Under the pieces are notes generated by a model. That model was not told the DNA's origin. It saw only the letters and a list, made by a program, of their open reading frames with translations, and did no database searches. DNA of 64,000 nt from NCBI GenBank assembly GCA_023101885.1, contig JALPQD010000075.1, positions 5,026,630-5,090,629 on the forward strand, in the 5' to 3' direction. Source of the DNA: Typhlomys cinereus. Taxonomy: Eukaryota; Chordata; Mammalia; Rodentia; Platacanthomyidae. Shown piece by piece: positions 23,906 through 34,885 of this stretch (position 1 is its first letter; every line of letters starts with the position of its first letter). The translations under genes and the position numbers were made by a program.

Positions 23906-24604
23906 GAATGGGTATTTGCATTTGCTATGACAAATTCAATATCAAGACTGCATTTTAGAGCTTGTCTTCCTTATTTTTGACAAGAAATTAAAACTCTGTT
24001 AAAAAAAACTTGACTTGGTTTTACAATATATTGTGCTGATTATTTTATATATTCAACATAGTAATGCTAGGTCTCCTCATACCTGTTATTACACTGTGTA
24101 CTTATCAGTATGTGAGATATCTAGAGACACTATTTCAGGGACAAAAACAATTCTAAAATTAACATTATCATTATCTTCACTAGTCTGTCCTTTGTTTTAA
24201 TCACAAATCTACAGTTTAACCTTTAAAACAAGGTGCATGGTAGCCAGACCTGCCATCTTGTGCGGTTTCCTCCACTCTGCTGGGAAAGTGGGAATTCCCT
24301 AAACAGGCCACACCAACTAAATCCCGGACAGTCTTTCACACCACTTACTGCCTTACTTCCCCAGCTACTCCTGTATAGCTCCCTAGCTGTGTCTTAGACT
24401 GTAAAAGATTTGGGTCCACCTGCCCACCCGGGTATCTGTCCTGTCTTAGACCTGCTCTCTTCTCCTTGGGGTTCCTTCTCCTTGGGGTTCCTCCTGCCAT
24501 GCTGTCCTGACACCCTTCTTAATCTCCTCCTGTCTTCTCTGTTCCAATGTTCTCCCTCTCACCTTCAGGCTCAGCTATGGTTCCCCTGGTCAACCAGACC
24601 CCCA

Positions 24605-24658
24605 GTGCTCCACCTTCCAGAGCCAGAAGGGCAGGCCACTGCCATTTCTGTCTGCTTT
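24605..24658 (-). mobile_element. Fragment of the older SINE subfamily
   Basis: 44 bp (24611-24654) are an exact reverse complement of 23685-23728, with weaker similarity beyond. Only this internal slice of the SINE is present, so it is a fragment. With the full copy it forms an inverted pair about 0.9 kb apart. Confidence 0.7.
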
Positions 24659-24765
24659 ATGTCTTCCCTCATGTTACTTTCCTCTGTAGGACATGACGGC
24701 ATTACATATTGCCTGAATCTCTCAGTTCCTTTCTCCCGTGACCTAACAGTGCAGGCCCAGGAAAC

Positions 24766-25056
24766 TGTTGTGGGGTTTCTTTCTTTTGGGGGTCTTCTGT
24801 TCTGGAGTCAAGGACTGCAACCAGAACACACTGAGAAGTTTAAAGCAGGAATTTTATTGAAAATAAGAGAAAAGGGAAGAAACTCTTGGACGCTTGGCCC
24901 AAGAGAAGCAAAAAGGAAAGCCATAGTCTTAAGGCGGGAAAGCAGTAGAGTAGAGGAGAGGACAGAGCTGCCGGGGCGCGACCACGTGGAGGGAGGTCAG
25001 GAAGAAGATAGGTGGTGGGTGGACCCACAATCTCTCACAGTCTGGCATCGCTAACA
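24766..25056 (-). mobile_element. Solo LTR (minus orientation), 4-bp TSD
   Basis: A 291-bp block with TGTTGTGG...GCTAACA ends (TG...CA on both strands) is flanked by AAAC (24762-24765 and 25057-25060). On the minus strand an AATAAA signal (about 24858-24853) lies roughly 90 nt before the end. The size, ends, signal position and short duplication fit a solo LTR of an endogenous retrovirus. No internal viral genes are next to it. The long + frame crossing it (24410-25054) is spurious. Confidence 0.6.
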
Positions 25057-26645
25057 AAACGTCCCAGAGTAGGAAAGTGAAGAAGTAAAAGTCGGTGGGT
25101 GTGCTTCCCAAAGGACCAGAAATTCCTAACTGCACTAGCAATCCAAGAAATTATTGCCAGTAAAACCACCATCATCTCTTTCCTTTGCCCAGCCTCTCTC
25201 TCTCTCTCTCTCTCTGTTTCTCTCTTTAAAAAAAAACCTTTAAGAGCTAGAAATCAAATTACACTGCCCAGTTAGATTATAAATTTGTACAGTATAAAGT
25301 ACTAGGTAACATTTTAACTTGTGCTTATGTGCCTTGATAACTTATTTTTTTCAATATGACTAATCAGTTTTATAAATTTGACTTTTGCTGAACTATGTAA
25401 ATATTCCATCCAATTAAAAGCTTTGTTTGTTAAAGAAAATTGTTTATGGTTTTTGATGATTTTGTTCTGGACCTTGGGTTACTTGAGAAATTATCTTAAC
25501 AAAGTCATATAATGAAAAAACATTGGTATGCCAATGGAATAGCTCAGCTGACAACATCGTAAATTGAAAAACACCACAACTCAGTCAACAGAAAGACATT
25601 GATATATAATTTTGCAGCTCTGCAGAACTTCACTTTTTCTTCGTATCTGCTGGGAGAAAACAGTAAGATAGACTTCCTTTTGCAGTAGTGTAATATGGAC
25701 CCTTTCTGCAAACTATAATTTTGTCCAGGACTGTTAAAAAATATGGTATTCTACCTTTATTAATTTTTTGTTAACAAAATTTGTTTTATTAAAAGATGAT
25801 TGCCTGAATATGAGTTCAGGGGACTCAGCTGTGCTAGTATAAAAGAACAGTCACCTAGCATTGCTCTTTCAACATGCAGAGTACAACATGCCTTCCCAGT
25901 AGGATGGTACCATATCAGCAAGTGCCACTTCTGTCTTTTTAACGGAATTTAATGACATCCTTAAATTCTCAGTTAAATCCTACAATGCTTGAAATCAAAA
26001 TTTGTCATCATTTGGATACCCCAAATCTTTTTTTAAAGGAGTTTTGTGATAAATGTCATTTGATATTCCACTTTGAAAATGCTTTTCTCATACCAAAAAT
26101 ATGCTTAAATCACTAAGAAACTGTAACATTAATAAATATTATCATAATCACATTGAAATATTCTCACATAGAGCTTTGCACTTTAGTCACATGACATTCT
26201 AGATGCTTACAGTGCTTGACTAATTTAACCATTGTAACACACAAACTGATTTTTCTGTTAAACGAAGTTCATCTAGCTGCTTATGAAAAGTTGTATGACA
26301 TTCTGTAAGTCAGCTTTTTCTTTATCTCATCCATGTCATTTTTTAAAGAAATGACTTTATAATGCAAATGTGGTTAATAAAAATAATGTTAAATAAAAGG
26401 AATTTTGAGGAAGGAAAAGAGAGCTAAACTTCAATATGCAGCTGGTATGTGTGACGATCACAGTTGTTAGTTAGGTGTTTGGGGATTCTCTGACTTTATA
26501 AAGTTAGAGTTAATGTCTTTGCAACTTAGAAGATGCAGTTTTCAGGGATGCAGCTGCTATTTCAATGTTTTTTAAAATTTTATATGCTTGGTTTTGGAAT
26601 AACCCTTTCAATGCTTTAGCCAAGAGCAAATTATGACTGCTATGC
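25057..26645. other. AT-rich unassigned sequence
   Basis: A (CT)n run sits at about 25195-25216. The remainder is AT-rich, without open frames above chance or clear repeats. It looks like intergenic or intronic DNA. Confidence 0.4.
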
Positions 26646-26853
26646 TAAGCAAGATGTATTCTTTTTTTTTAACATTTTTTATTATTATTTCCGCTCATAC
26701 AAACTTAATAGGTAGACCAGTTCCCTCCCCCCTCCTCCCCTCGAACCCCCTGTTCCCCCTTCCTCCCTCCCCATCTCCCAGTGCCTCCCCCCCAATTCCC
26801 AGAGAGTCCTTTATTATGTATGCCTAACTCTCCTCTTAAGCAAGCTGTATTCT
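26646..26853 (-). mobile_element. Very short 5'-truncated L1 3' tail, 17-bp TSD
   Basis: Only about 170 bp of L1 3' UTR (26663-26836) was inserted: T-tract, ATTATTTCCGCTCATACAAA, then the C-rich antisense of the G-rich tract. TAAGCAAG(A/C)TGTATTCT flanks it (26646-26662 and 26837-26853; 16 of 17 identical). It is the same lineage as 30814-31358, 32966-33615 and 56586-57109. Confidence 0.85.
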
Positions 26854-28344
26854 AATAATGGCTTTATAAAACATTATTTTCAAAATAATGTCCTAGGCAT
26901 ATACGATTGTTAGAAACATAAACTTATGCATCTTATATATAATTGACATATATGTATCTTTCTTAAATAACAGCTTATATGTAAAGAGTTTCACAGGACC
27001 TTTCCAGCAGTCAGATGTGACTGAAGACACTATCAACGGCAGCATCCAGAGTCAGTCAATCAATGGACGCAGCAGGCTGAGTACGGTCCGACTTCCCCTT
27101 GGCTCTGGGCCAGAGTGAATCACTTGAACTCACCCTATTGAGGATGGAAAAATACAAGGCAACCTCGCGGAAGCATCCTGCGCAAGAAGGAAGAACAGCT
27201 CGTAAAGTTTCAGAAGACTAACAGAATTTTTCCCATAACACAGCTGTACTAATCTTCGCTCTTCCAAAGAAAGTCTTCCTACTGTATGAACCTGCTGACC
27301 GTTTCTTTTCATTTCCCTTATATGCAGACTCTAGTCTCAAGCAGGATTTACTTAAAATGGGTGATGGACCTTCAGGGATCCTGCCCACCCTGTGTAGAAA
27401 GGTTTTATACCATATGCAATGTAATTCTGACCTCTTGATGTCTTACAAGTTTAAGAAGACACCTGAAATAATCCTGTAATGAGGTTTGTTGTTACTTTTC
27501 TCTCTGTTTGCCTTGTATCTGTTGTTATATAAGATGGCATATATGTGTGTGTGTGTGTATGTGTGTGTGTGTGTGTATGTGTGTGTGTATAAATAAACAT
27601 GGAATTATATAACATATTACATAATATGTTGTTATATAAGATGGAGTGAATAAGATGGAGGAGCTGGTACGGTAAGAAATAATCTATAACACCAACTCAG
27701 TTGCATAAATTTATAAGAGATCTGAAATTTTGATTTTTGCCAGTGCTGTAGCCCTAGTATCTTACTGAGCAAAATAATTTGATTTCCAATAGTAAAAACT
27801 CCCTTATTCTATAAAAAATCCTCTATATAATGATGCCAAGTGTTGAATGCTCCAATATTAATTTCTAGATTTTATGTTTAGTGTATTACAAGTTGTATTA
27901 TGATCCTTTTACAAATCTTTGTAACTACTGAGGACATTCTGCAAAAGTATTTGCTCTTGATATTTTGGTTTATGTAAAGACTTAATTAACTGTTGTATGC
28001 TAAGGTTCTCAAAAGTCCCGCTTCTGGCAAAGAAACCTAAACAGAATCCTTAAGAGGGCAGGACATTGCCCTCATGACAAACAGAATGGACTTCAGAAGA
28101 GCTTGGTCTAAGAGCCACTCTTCTATACCACCTAAATGCTTAAACCTGACCATTCAAGAGGTATTGGTACTGACTCCTTGACATACGTCACTTGCCTTCC
28201 CAGTCCCCAATGAGGGATCAGATCAGTCCTACCAGGACAAGTTCTATCTTGCAACAAAGTCCAGTGATTCAGTAAGGTCTTCAGAGAATACTATTCAGAG
28301 AGAAGAGGGGAAGCTGTCAGAAATAAGAATAAGATCACAGGGAA
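26854..28344. other. Unassigned sequence with GT microsatellite
   Basis: A TATGTG/GT repeat lies at about 27539-27592. The remainder has no supported gene. About 27985-28345 has slightly lower AT and a purine run (AGAGAGAAGAGGGGAAG), which might be old retroelement sequence, but it is not assignable. Confidence 0.35.
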
Positions 28345-28440
28345 CATGGTGGCTTTTGCCTGTGATCGCACTATTTGGAATGCTAAGGTCAGGCTGGGCT
28401 TCATGATAACACTCTAACTCTGATCAATAACAGGAAGTTA
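28345..28440 (+). mobile_element. B1/Alu-like SINE relic
   Basis: GGTGGCTTTTGCCTGTGATC, then GCACTATTTGGAATGCTAAG and AGGCTGGGCTTCATGATAAC follow the 7SL-derived B1/Alu pattern with many substitutions. It is old and truncated. Confidence 0.6.
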
Positions 28441-28847
28441 TTTGTGTCAGCCTTTGCAAAAGGTAACTAAAAGCCAAAAAGTTTACGAAAGATGCCCAGC
28501 AGCCTACCACTAACTGTTTTCTAACTTTGATTCTTACTTAATTCTTTTTCAGATACAGACATCCCACCTCAAGATTGAGGTGCTAAAACAAAAAGTGGCA
28601 CAGAGATAAAAGCCACATAGAGGACCATTCAGTGACAAGTGGGCCACCCTGGGAACCTCCCTTGCAAGTCTACTATCACCATCACCATATTCCTGCTAAC
28701 AAGAAGGAAGGAAAAGAAGCAGGAATCATTTATATGGCATCATGTCTGATCTCACTTTACTGGGTCAGCTAAACTATTTGGCCACAAGAAGCTGAAAGGT
28801 AGAGAAAAAAGTAGCAGAATTCTAGATGGGTGATTGTTCTAGCTACT

Positions 28848-29165
28848 GTTCTGTTGACCAAACAATTTAAGGCAATAAGGGTTTATTCTTGACTTGGAGT
28901 TTCTGGTTAGTTGTATTAGTCCACTATGATATCAGGAGAGTTCATATCAACATCAGGGCTTGAGAGAAGGGCTCACTTTCCAACTTGTCTGCTGATATAC
29001 TAGACCTGCTCCTTCCATTTTATATATCTTCCTAGGGAATGGTCCGATGCACTATAGACTTGGTGTTTCCACATAATTAGAGAGTCTCGCATGGGAATTG
29101 CATTGACTAAATATTTTTCCCAAGTTTGCTTCAACTGTGAAGTCCATACCTATATTCTAACTGGC
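28848..29165 (-). mobile_element. LTR-like interspersed repeat 'B', copy 3
   Basis: Start (GTTGACCAAACAATTTAAGG, AAGGGTTTATTCTTGAC) and end (CAACTGTGAAGTCCATACCT) correspond to the ends of copies 1 and 2, with stronger divergence. It forms an inverted pair with copy 4 about 350 bp downstream. Confidence 0.5.
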
Positions 29166-29509
29166 ACAGTGACCATGTGACCAATAGTCAAACTAAGGGT
29201 TCCAAAAAGAAAGTTGGGGAGGCAGGCATTGGACAACAGTTGGTCATGCCTGTCATACAAGGCATTCATGGGAAACTGGCTGGGCTGGAGATCATGTCGT
29301 GCATGCTTATTAGCCAGATGTGCTACTTGATTTTATTCTGTTCCCTCATTGACAAGTAGCCCTGCTATCTCTTGCCTATTTCTAGCACCAAAGTCAGTTC
29401 CCACTGCCACCTGATTCACACTTTTGAGCAGGTATCCTGTGTGCTGCCCATACACAGTTTGCAGAGGATCAACTCTCTGGAATTGTGGATAAGCTCTTCT
29501 GCTGGTTAC

Positions 29510-29850
29510 ATAGGGCTGTAGATGTCAACTTGACAATCAAAGGCTCAGCTTTGGGCACATCTGTGAAGAATTGTAGTTAAGCAAGCCCTGCGCACATGGG
29601 CAGAAGAGTGTTAAATCATTGTAGGGAGGCCCTTTGCTGTTGGGCCGTTTCCTTCCCTGGGCAGGCCAATAAGACGGAGAGAGCTGGTTCAGTAGTTGGA
29701 CATTCTTCAGCATACTTTGGTAGCCTCTCAGCAACTCCTGTGGGTGTGGGATGGCCAGTTCCTTTGGTTCTTAATGTCGGTATCAGCAACACACAGGCAA
29801 ACTCTAATATCTTTACTCTCTATCATTTGAGCTTCTTTTATTAGTGTTAC
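29510..29850 (+). mobile_element. LTR-like interspersed repeat 'B', copy 4 (opposite orientation)
   Basis: GTAGATGTCAACTTGACAAT and TTTGGGCACATCTGTGAAG correspond to the reverse complement of the end of copies 1 and 2 (GACACCTGGGCGTAAC side). It is diverged and non-coding. Confidence 0.5.
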
Positions 29851-30124
29851 CAAAGATTGGCTGGTGACTGGTGGCAGAGAAGAAGCCCCTTTGCACTATG
29901 CTTCGCACAGCTCTGGCATTTCACTGCTCCCTGCTTGCCCCATGCTGCTGTGATTCTGCCACTGTGCCCAGGCGCACAGCTGGAGCTCCGCTCCAAGCGA
30001 AGGGATGACCTCAGGCCACGGTCCCTCCGACAGGTGTGCGTCTGCCGGCCTGCTACCTTCAGACACATGGCGAGAGGGACCTGAGAGCACAACTGGATGT
30101 TTTCAATTGATGTGGTTTTTTTTT

Positions 30125-30399
30125 AAATTTTTTATGATTATTTATTCAATTGTGCTTGTGTGTATGTATGTGTGTATATGTGTGTGTGTGTAGAACCACG
30201 GACGAATTCAGGAACCACCATGGACGCCTCCACCTCCTCGTTTACTCTGCCCCGGGATTCACAGGCTTCGCCCTATCAGGAGCAGAAACGCAGGCCACCC
30301 CTGCTTCCACCCAGCGTCTATACGTGGGATCTAGGATCCGAACTCAGGACCTACTGCCTGCAAGGCAGAGGCTTAACCTTGAGCCACCTCTCCAGCCCC
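30125..30399 (-). mobile_element. Lineage-specific SINE, younger subfamily
   Basis: Same subfamily as 2583-2862: minus-strand head GGGGCTGGAGAGGTGGCTCA with box A and B, the GAACCACGGACGAATTCAGG segment on +, and a GT-type run (about 30157-30192) and T-rich tail at the left. Flanking duplication is unclear. Confidence 0.85.
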
Positions 30400-30797
30400 T
30401 AATGTGTGTTATTTTAATGGTCCTAGAAATTTAAGTTTTAAAAATCTCCCATCGATGAAATATCTAAAAACCTAAGAGACAGTCCCCTCCCCTACCCCAA
30501 GAGTCCACTGTTCTGGAATCTGAATTGAGATCCTGTTCACCCGTTCTTTTAATGTTGGAAGCCTGGTTCTCCGAGTCCACAGCGAAGAAATAACATTTGT
30601 AAGCGATGAGCCCCAGAAAGGAGTTCCTGCAACTGGGTGATAATATAAAAACAGAAATCACCGAACTTGCCAGCAAAGGAAAATTAAGAGCACTGCCTCC
30701 TGGCTTCAGTTTTTCTTTCCCATCAACTTGTCCTTACTTGACACTCCCTTCAATTCCACTTACAATTGCTTGCCTATCCTTGTCCTTAATTCTGTTT
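30400..30797. other. Unassigned sequence between SINE and L1
   Basis: No gene or clear repeat seen in this 400-bp stretch. Confidence 0.4.
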
Positions 30798-31374
30798 GAA
30801 ACAACTTGTCTGCCTCTATATCAACCACCTAGAACTAGGCCAGCCTAATCTCTCCCCATCCTGAAGCTCAGGGAAATTTGCGGACGAGGGGGCGGTAAGA
30901 GTGTAAGAGCACAAGGATGGGAGGAGTAATGATATGCAAGATACTCCACACAAGTTAGGGCCGAAGCAATCATAACTGGACTTTACATGCCCTGCGCAAT
31001 GTCCAACACACTATTGTCCCCACAAAGTCTAGCATTTGCTAAAAGCACCAAGATCCTTGGAGGCAAGGGATTGACAGCCAAAATAGTGTTCCTATGCTTA
31101 AGGGGAACACGGGAAAGGGTTCAGGGAAATGCCGCTGGGTCCTTATACATCATCGGAGAGGAGGACCCAGAGGAGAGTCAGGCATGCACATTAAAGGATT
31201 CTCCAGGGATTGGGGGAGGGGAGGCACTAGGGAGTGGGGAGGGAGGGGTGGGGGAGGGTGAGCAGAGGGTTCAGGGGGAGGAGGAGGGAGGGAGGGAACC
31301 GGTGTACCTATTAAGTTTGTATGAGCGGAGATAATAAAAATTGTTAAAAAAAAAAAAAGAAACAACTTGTCTGC
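30798..31374 (+). mobile_element. 5'-truncated L1 3' UTR, 16-bp TSD
   Basis: A perfect 16-bp duplication (GAAACAACTTGTCTGC, 30798-30813 and 31359-31374) surrounds 545 bp of L1 3' UTR. It contains a long G-rich tract (about 31205-31300), a GTACCTATTAAGTTTGTATG motif, AATAAAAATTG and a pure A-tail. The perfect duplication and clean tail imply a recent insertion. A 115-codon frame (30987-31334) in this UTR is discussed under findings. Confidence 0.92.
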
Positions 31375-31878
31375 AACTGAGCACAGGGCAGCACTAGGTG
31401 ATAAGTTTCATGTTATTTGCTCTTTTTCTTCTTTCTATTTTCCTTGTATTTTGCAAGAATCGTGCACCCTTTCAGTTCACTGCAGAAAGATTCATTCCAA
31501 GCCTTTGGTCAAGCATCTCTGTGATGTGTCTGTGAGCCAGGCGTTCCCACATCACCCTTGCCTTTCAGAGACAAGGGTTGCCTGAGTCAGGCCCTGAGGA
31601 AGGACAGCGCAAACCCAGACACCAAAGACCCGGCCTTGTCTGTGCCCTTCCTGCCACAGAGGGTCAGGAGCGGGCGGTCTGAGTAAGCCCCTCTGAGGAC
31701 AAACAGATGTGTCTGATAGATACAGTGACTCTGATTGGGTCACCAACAGTGAAAAGACCTCCCAGAGGCACCTTAAAAGTCAGTGCCCCAGGCATTTCAC
31801 AGACTCTCCATTTTTACAGATGGCCCCTTCTCGGCCTCTGAGACCCACAGGAATCAGAAACAGATGTGGACTTGTGTC

Positions 31879-31880
<2 letters not shown>
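31375..31880. other. Unassigned sequence
   Basis: No gene supported. It ends at a long CA repeat. Confidence 0.4.

Positions 31881-31928
<48 letters not shown>
31881..31928 (+). repeat. (CA)n microsatellite, about 48 bp
   Basis: A pure CA run of about 24 units that is not part of a recognisable SINE. It generates a histidine/threonine-rich spurious frame. Confidence 0.95.
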
Positions 31929-31931
<3 letters not shown>

Positions 31932-32186
31932 AACTACTGTCCCACGCAAATCTCACAGTGTCCTCTGGAAAAGAAGAGAGCTGAGACGCTCTTATAGGTC
32001 GCCTCACCATATGTAGATGATGGTGTAAGTGATCATTTATGGATGCATGAATAACATGAATACATTATTCAAAAGTATTAAGTATTAAGAAGAGGAACCC
32101 AAATCTGTGTTTGGATAGAAATTGGCTACCAGGGATGAACCCATCAGCCTGATGTGACCTGGGAATTAATAGATAAATAACAGATG

Positions 32187-32520
32187 GCTGGGGAGATGGC
32201 TTGGTGGATAAGGTGCTGGCCCTGCAAACATGAGGCCCACAGTTTGGATCCCCAGAACCCATATAAAAGCTGGGCAGGCATGGCAGCTGCCTGTGATCCC
32301 ACCACTTGGGAGGCAAGACGGAGCCCCAGGCAAGCTGGCTAGAGATGCTGCCTTAATAATGAAGAAGATAAACTTTCAAAGAAGACATCTGATGGGACTC
32401 TCTCCACACCCATACACCACATACAAGTATTTACACCAACATACATGGGTGCACACACAGGAAAACATGTATGCATAACCACATACCCCATACACACACA
32501 CATCAAAGCAAATAAAAGAT
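32187..32520 (+). mobile_element. Dimeric ID + B1-like SINE
   Basis: An ID-like head (GGCTGGGGAGATGGCTTGG, box A; GTTTGGATCCCC, box B) is joined to a B1-like part (GCTGGGCAGGCATGGCAGC, CCACCACTTGGGAGGC) and an AC-rich end. This resembles the ID/B1 fusion plan of rodent B4 SINEs. Confidence 0.7.
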
Positions 32521-32523
32521 AAA

Positions 32524-32580
32524 TGGCCGGAAGTCCCAGCACCTGGCAAACTAGGGAGGCAAACAATCATTTGAGTATTA
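32524..32580 (+). mobile_element. B1-like fragment
   Basis: GGCCGGAAGTCCCAGCACC followed by AATCATTTGAGT follows the B1 pattern over about 55 bp. Diverged and truncated. Confidence 0.4.
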
Positions 32581-32840
32581 GAATGCTTCTCCAGTGTGGA
32601 TGGGAGCAGTCGGGTGACAAAGGACAATGACTTCATTATAATCAGGTTCCTTTGAGTGAAGTGTTCCATTTCCCTCTGGAGATCCTACCTCTTGGTGCTT
32701 CCCTATGTCATAAAAATTCTCCTATCCTAACAGTAAGTAGCTGGAAGGTTCAGTCAGAATGCGCAAACTTCTCAAGAGGAATCAAGCACCTTAATAAGAG
32801 ATGAATTTAAATCTTTCAGGACATTTTCAGCTATTATCTT

Positions 32841-33630
32841 AAAAACTAAATCAGCTATGGTTTTTATAGTCTCTGGCCTTATATCAAGGTCCTTGATCCA
32901 TTTGGAATTAAGTCTTGTACCTTGAATGTGTTCTTATAATAAGACTCCAGTTTAACAGCTTTTTGTCTCTGGCCAGGGGGTGACATACAGTGCCCAGCAG
33001 GATGGAGTGAAGGGCATTGCAAGAGTAGCAAAACTGCAAAAGAATATCAACAAACCACAATCCAGAACTTCAGAGACTCTATATCAACCACCTAGAACTA
33101 GGCCAGACTAATTTCTCCCCATCCTGAAGCTCAGGGACATTTGCGGAAGAGGGGGCGGTAAGAGTGTAAGAGCAAAAGGATGGGAGGAGCAATGATTTGC
33201 AAGATACTCCACACAAGTTAGGGCCGAAGCAATCATAATTGGACTTTGCATGCCCGGTGCAATGTCCAACACACTATTGACCTCACAAAGTCTAGCATCT
33301 GCTAAAGGCACCAAGATCCTTGGAGGCAAGGGATTGACAGCCACAATAGTGTTCCTATGCTTAAGGGGAACACAGGAAAGGGTTCAGGGAAAGGCCACTG
33401 GGTCCTTGTACGTCATCGGAGAGGAGGGCCCAGAGGAGAGTCTGGCATGCACATTAAAGGACTCTCTGGGGATTGGGGGGTGAGGCACTGGGGGATGGGG
33501 AGGGAGGGGTGAGGGGAGGGGGAGCAGAGGGTTCGGGGGAGGAGGAGGAAGGGAGGGAACCGGTGTACCTATTAAGTTTGTATGAGCTGAAATAACAATA
33601 AAAAATGTATAAAAAAAAAACTAAATCAGC
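32841..33630 (+). mobile_element. 5'-inverted (twin-primed) L1 insertion, 15-bp TSD
   Basis: A perfect 15-bp duplication (AAAAACTAAATCAGC, 32841-32855 and 33616-33630) encloses two L1 pieces in opposite directions. 32856 to about 32965 is antisense ORF2 (GGCCTTATATCAAGGTCCTT). About 32966-33615 is the sense 3' end with G-rich tract (33470-33560) and A-tail. This head-to-head arrangement is the known signature of twin priming during L1 integration. Confidence 0.9.
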
Positions 33631-33631
33631 A

Positions 33632-33895
33632 GTCTGAGGAGATGCTCGGAGGGTAAAACACTTCCTGTCCTTGCTGAATTTGGATCACCAAATGTAAAAA
33701 GCTGGATAATAGCAACCTGTAGCCGTAGATGGTGGGAAGTGTGGAGACAGGCAGATCTCGGGTTCCATGGTTAGCCAGTTTAGCTGAAACACGTTCAGTG
33801 AGAGACCCTGCCTTGAACTGTAAGGAAGAGAGCAATTACAGGAGTTGACACAGGTGAGCACATCCGTATTCATGTGCTCACATTCATGTACCCAC

Positions 33896-33952
<57 letters not shown>

Positions 33953-33960
33953 ATCTCTAG
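33632..33960 (+). mobile_element. Dimeric ID + B1-like SINE with GT repeat
   Basis: A worn ID head (TCTGAGGAGATGCTCGGAGG) is followed by a B1-like right part (GGAGACAGGCAGATCTCGGG, GAGAGACCCTGCCTTGAA) and a perfect (GT)n of about 48 bp at 33901-33948. It starts at the target site of the twin-primed L1, so the L1 inserted at its edge. Confidence 0.65.
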
Positions 33961-34648
33961 AGATAGGGAGAGAGAAAGATTGGAATGTCAAAAGAAGTCA
34001 TCTATACCTAAGCCGGTCTTCCTTTGGTGACAGATATGAGATATCCTAGGGAGAATCTAGCAAAAAGAAGATGGAGAAGATTCTGTGTCCACAGGCTGTA
34101 CTTCTCATAGCCCCAAGCATACAGGGAAACCTACACAATCTAGATAGACTTGAATTGCCATAAATCCTAAGAAAGTAAATTCTTCTGCTTCTCAGAACTG
34201 TGCAGGCAAAGAAGTTTCCCAGGAGTGTCCTATAAATCACTGGGAGTCACACCTGCAGAAATCTGGATAAAAAGGATGTGTGGCAGGGGGTAGACATATT
34301 ATCTTTCCCATGGATTCTGCTCTAATGCTGACCGACCTCACAAGTAGCCTTGCTAGTTAAAAAGGACTTACTAAGTAAAAGTCTTCACCCTTCCTGGTCT
34401 AAGGAACCCTGACACTTCTCCTGCTTTGCAATCTGCAGTGTTCGTCCAGATCTCAGCCTCAATTCTTTGACCTAGATCCAAGCACAGAGCAGTCGTACTT
34501 TTCCAAGGCAAGTTAGCAAGAATGTCACTTCGAAAGCAGGCTTATAACATCAAGTGACCTATGGCCTTTTACAAGGCGACCGCTTGCCCCTGACTTTGTT
34601 GAAAATGTGAAGAGCATCTTAAATTCTTTTATAACTTTCTTTTTACAG
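33961..34648. other. Unassigned sequence upstream of candidate exon
   Basis: No repeat recognised. If the candidate exon is real, this is intron. A pyrimidine-rich end (TTCTTTTATAACTTTCTTTT) leads into the acceptor. Confidence 0.35.
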
Positions 34649-34885
34649 AGGATTTTAAGCCATTACATGAAGTTGGAAAAGAACAAGCAAAGAGGGAGTG
34701 GCCAGGAGCTTTGAGAAAGATAGACATGACAGTCACTCTCCAGGAAAGAGTGACTAGGATTATTGAGAAAGACCAGCATGCCATTCTTGCCCTGGAAGTA
34801 ATGTTGAAGTCAAAGGTCATCTTTAAACAGGAAGAAAACCAAAGGAAGCTACAGACTGTCGCTATGATCCTCGTGCATTGTACAA
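34649..34885 (+). CDS. Candidate internal exon of an unrecognised gene (79 codons)
   Basis: The block follows a textbook acceptor (CTTTCTTTTTACAG) and ends at a strong donor (ACAA|GTAAGAG). In the phase that takes 2 nt from the start, all 78 following codons are open and 1 nt is left over. Its length of 237 is a multiple of three, so the exon would be phase-symmetric. The predicted peptide is charged and helix-prone (for example KIDMTVTLQERVTRIIEKDQ and LEVMLKSKVIFKQEE), lysine/glutamate-rich with leucine/isoleucine spacing, possibly coiled coil. I do not recognise a protein family. Partner exons are not evident nearby and would lie outside the window or in long introns. It could also be an expressed-gene remnant or chance (an open frame this long has a few percent chance in one frame of this composition). 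Treat as a lead. Confidence 0.35.

Noticed and set aside
24410..25054. 214-codon open frame on the plus strand
   Set aside because: It crosses a SINE fragment and runs antisense through a solo LTR. There is no domain and no splice context; it is a chance frame.
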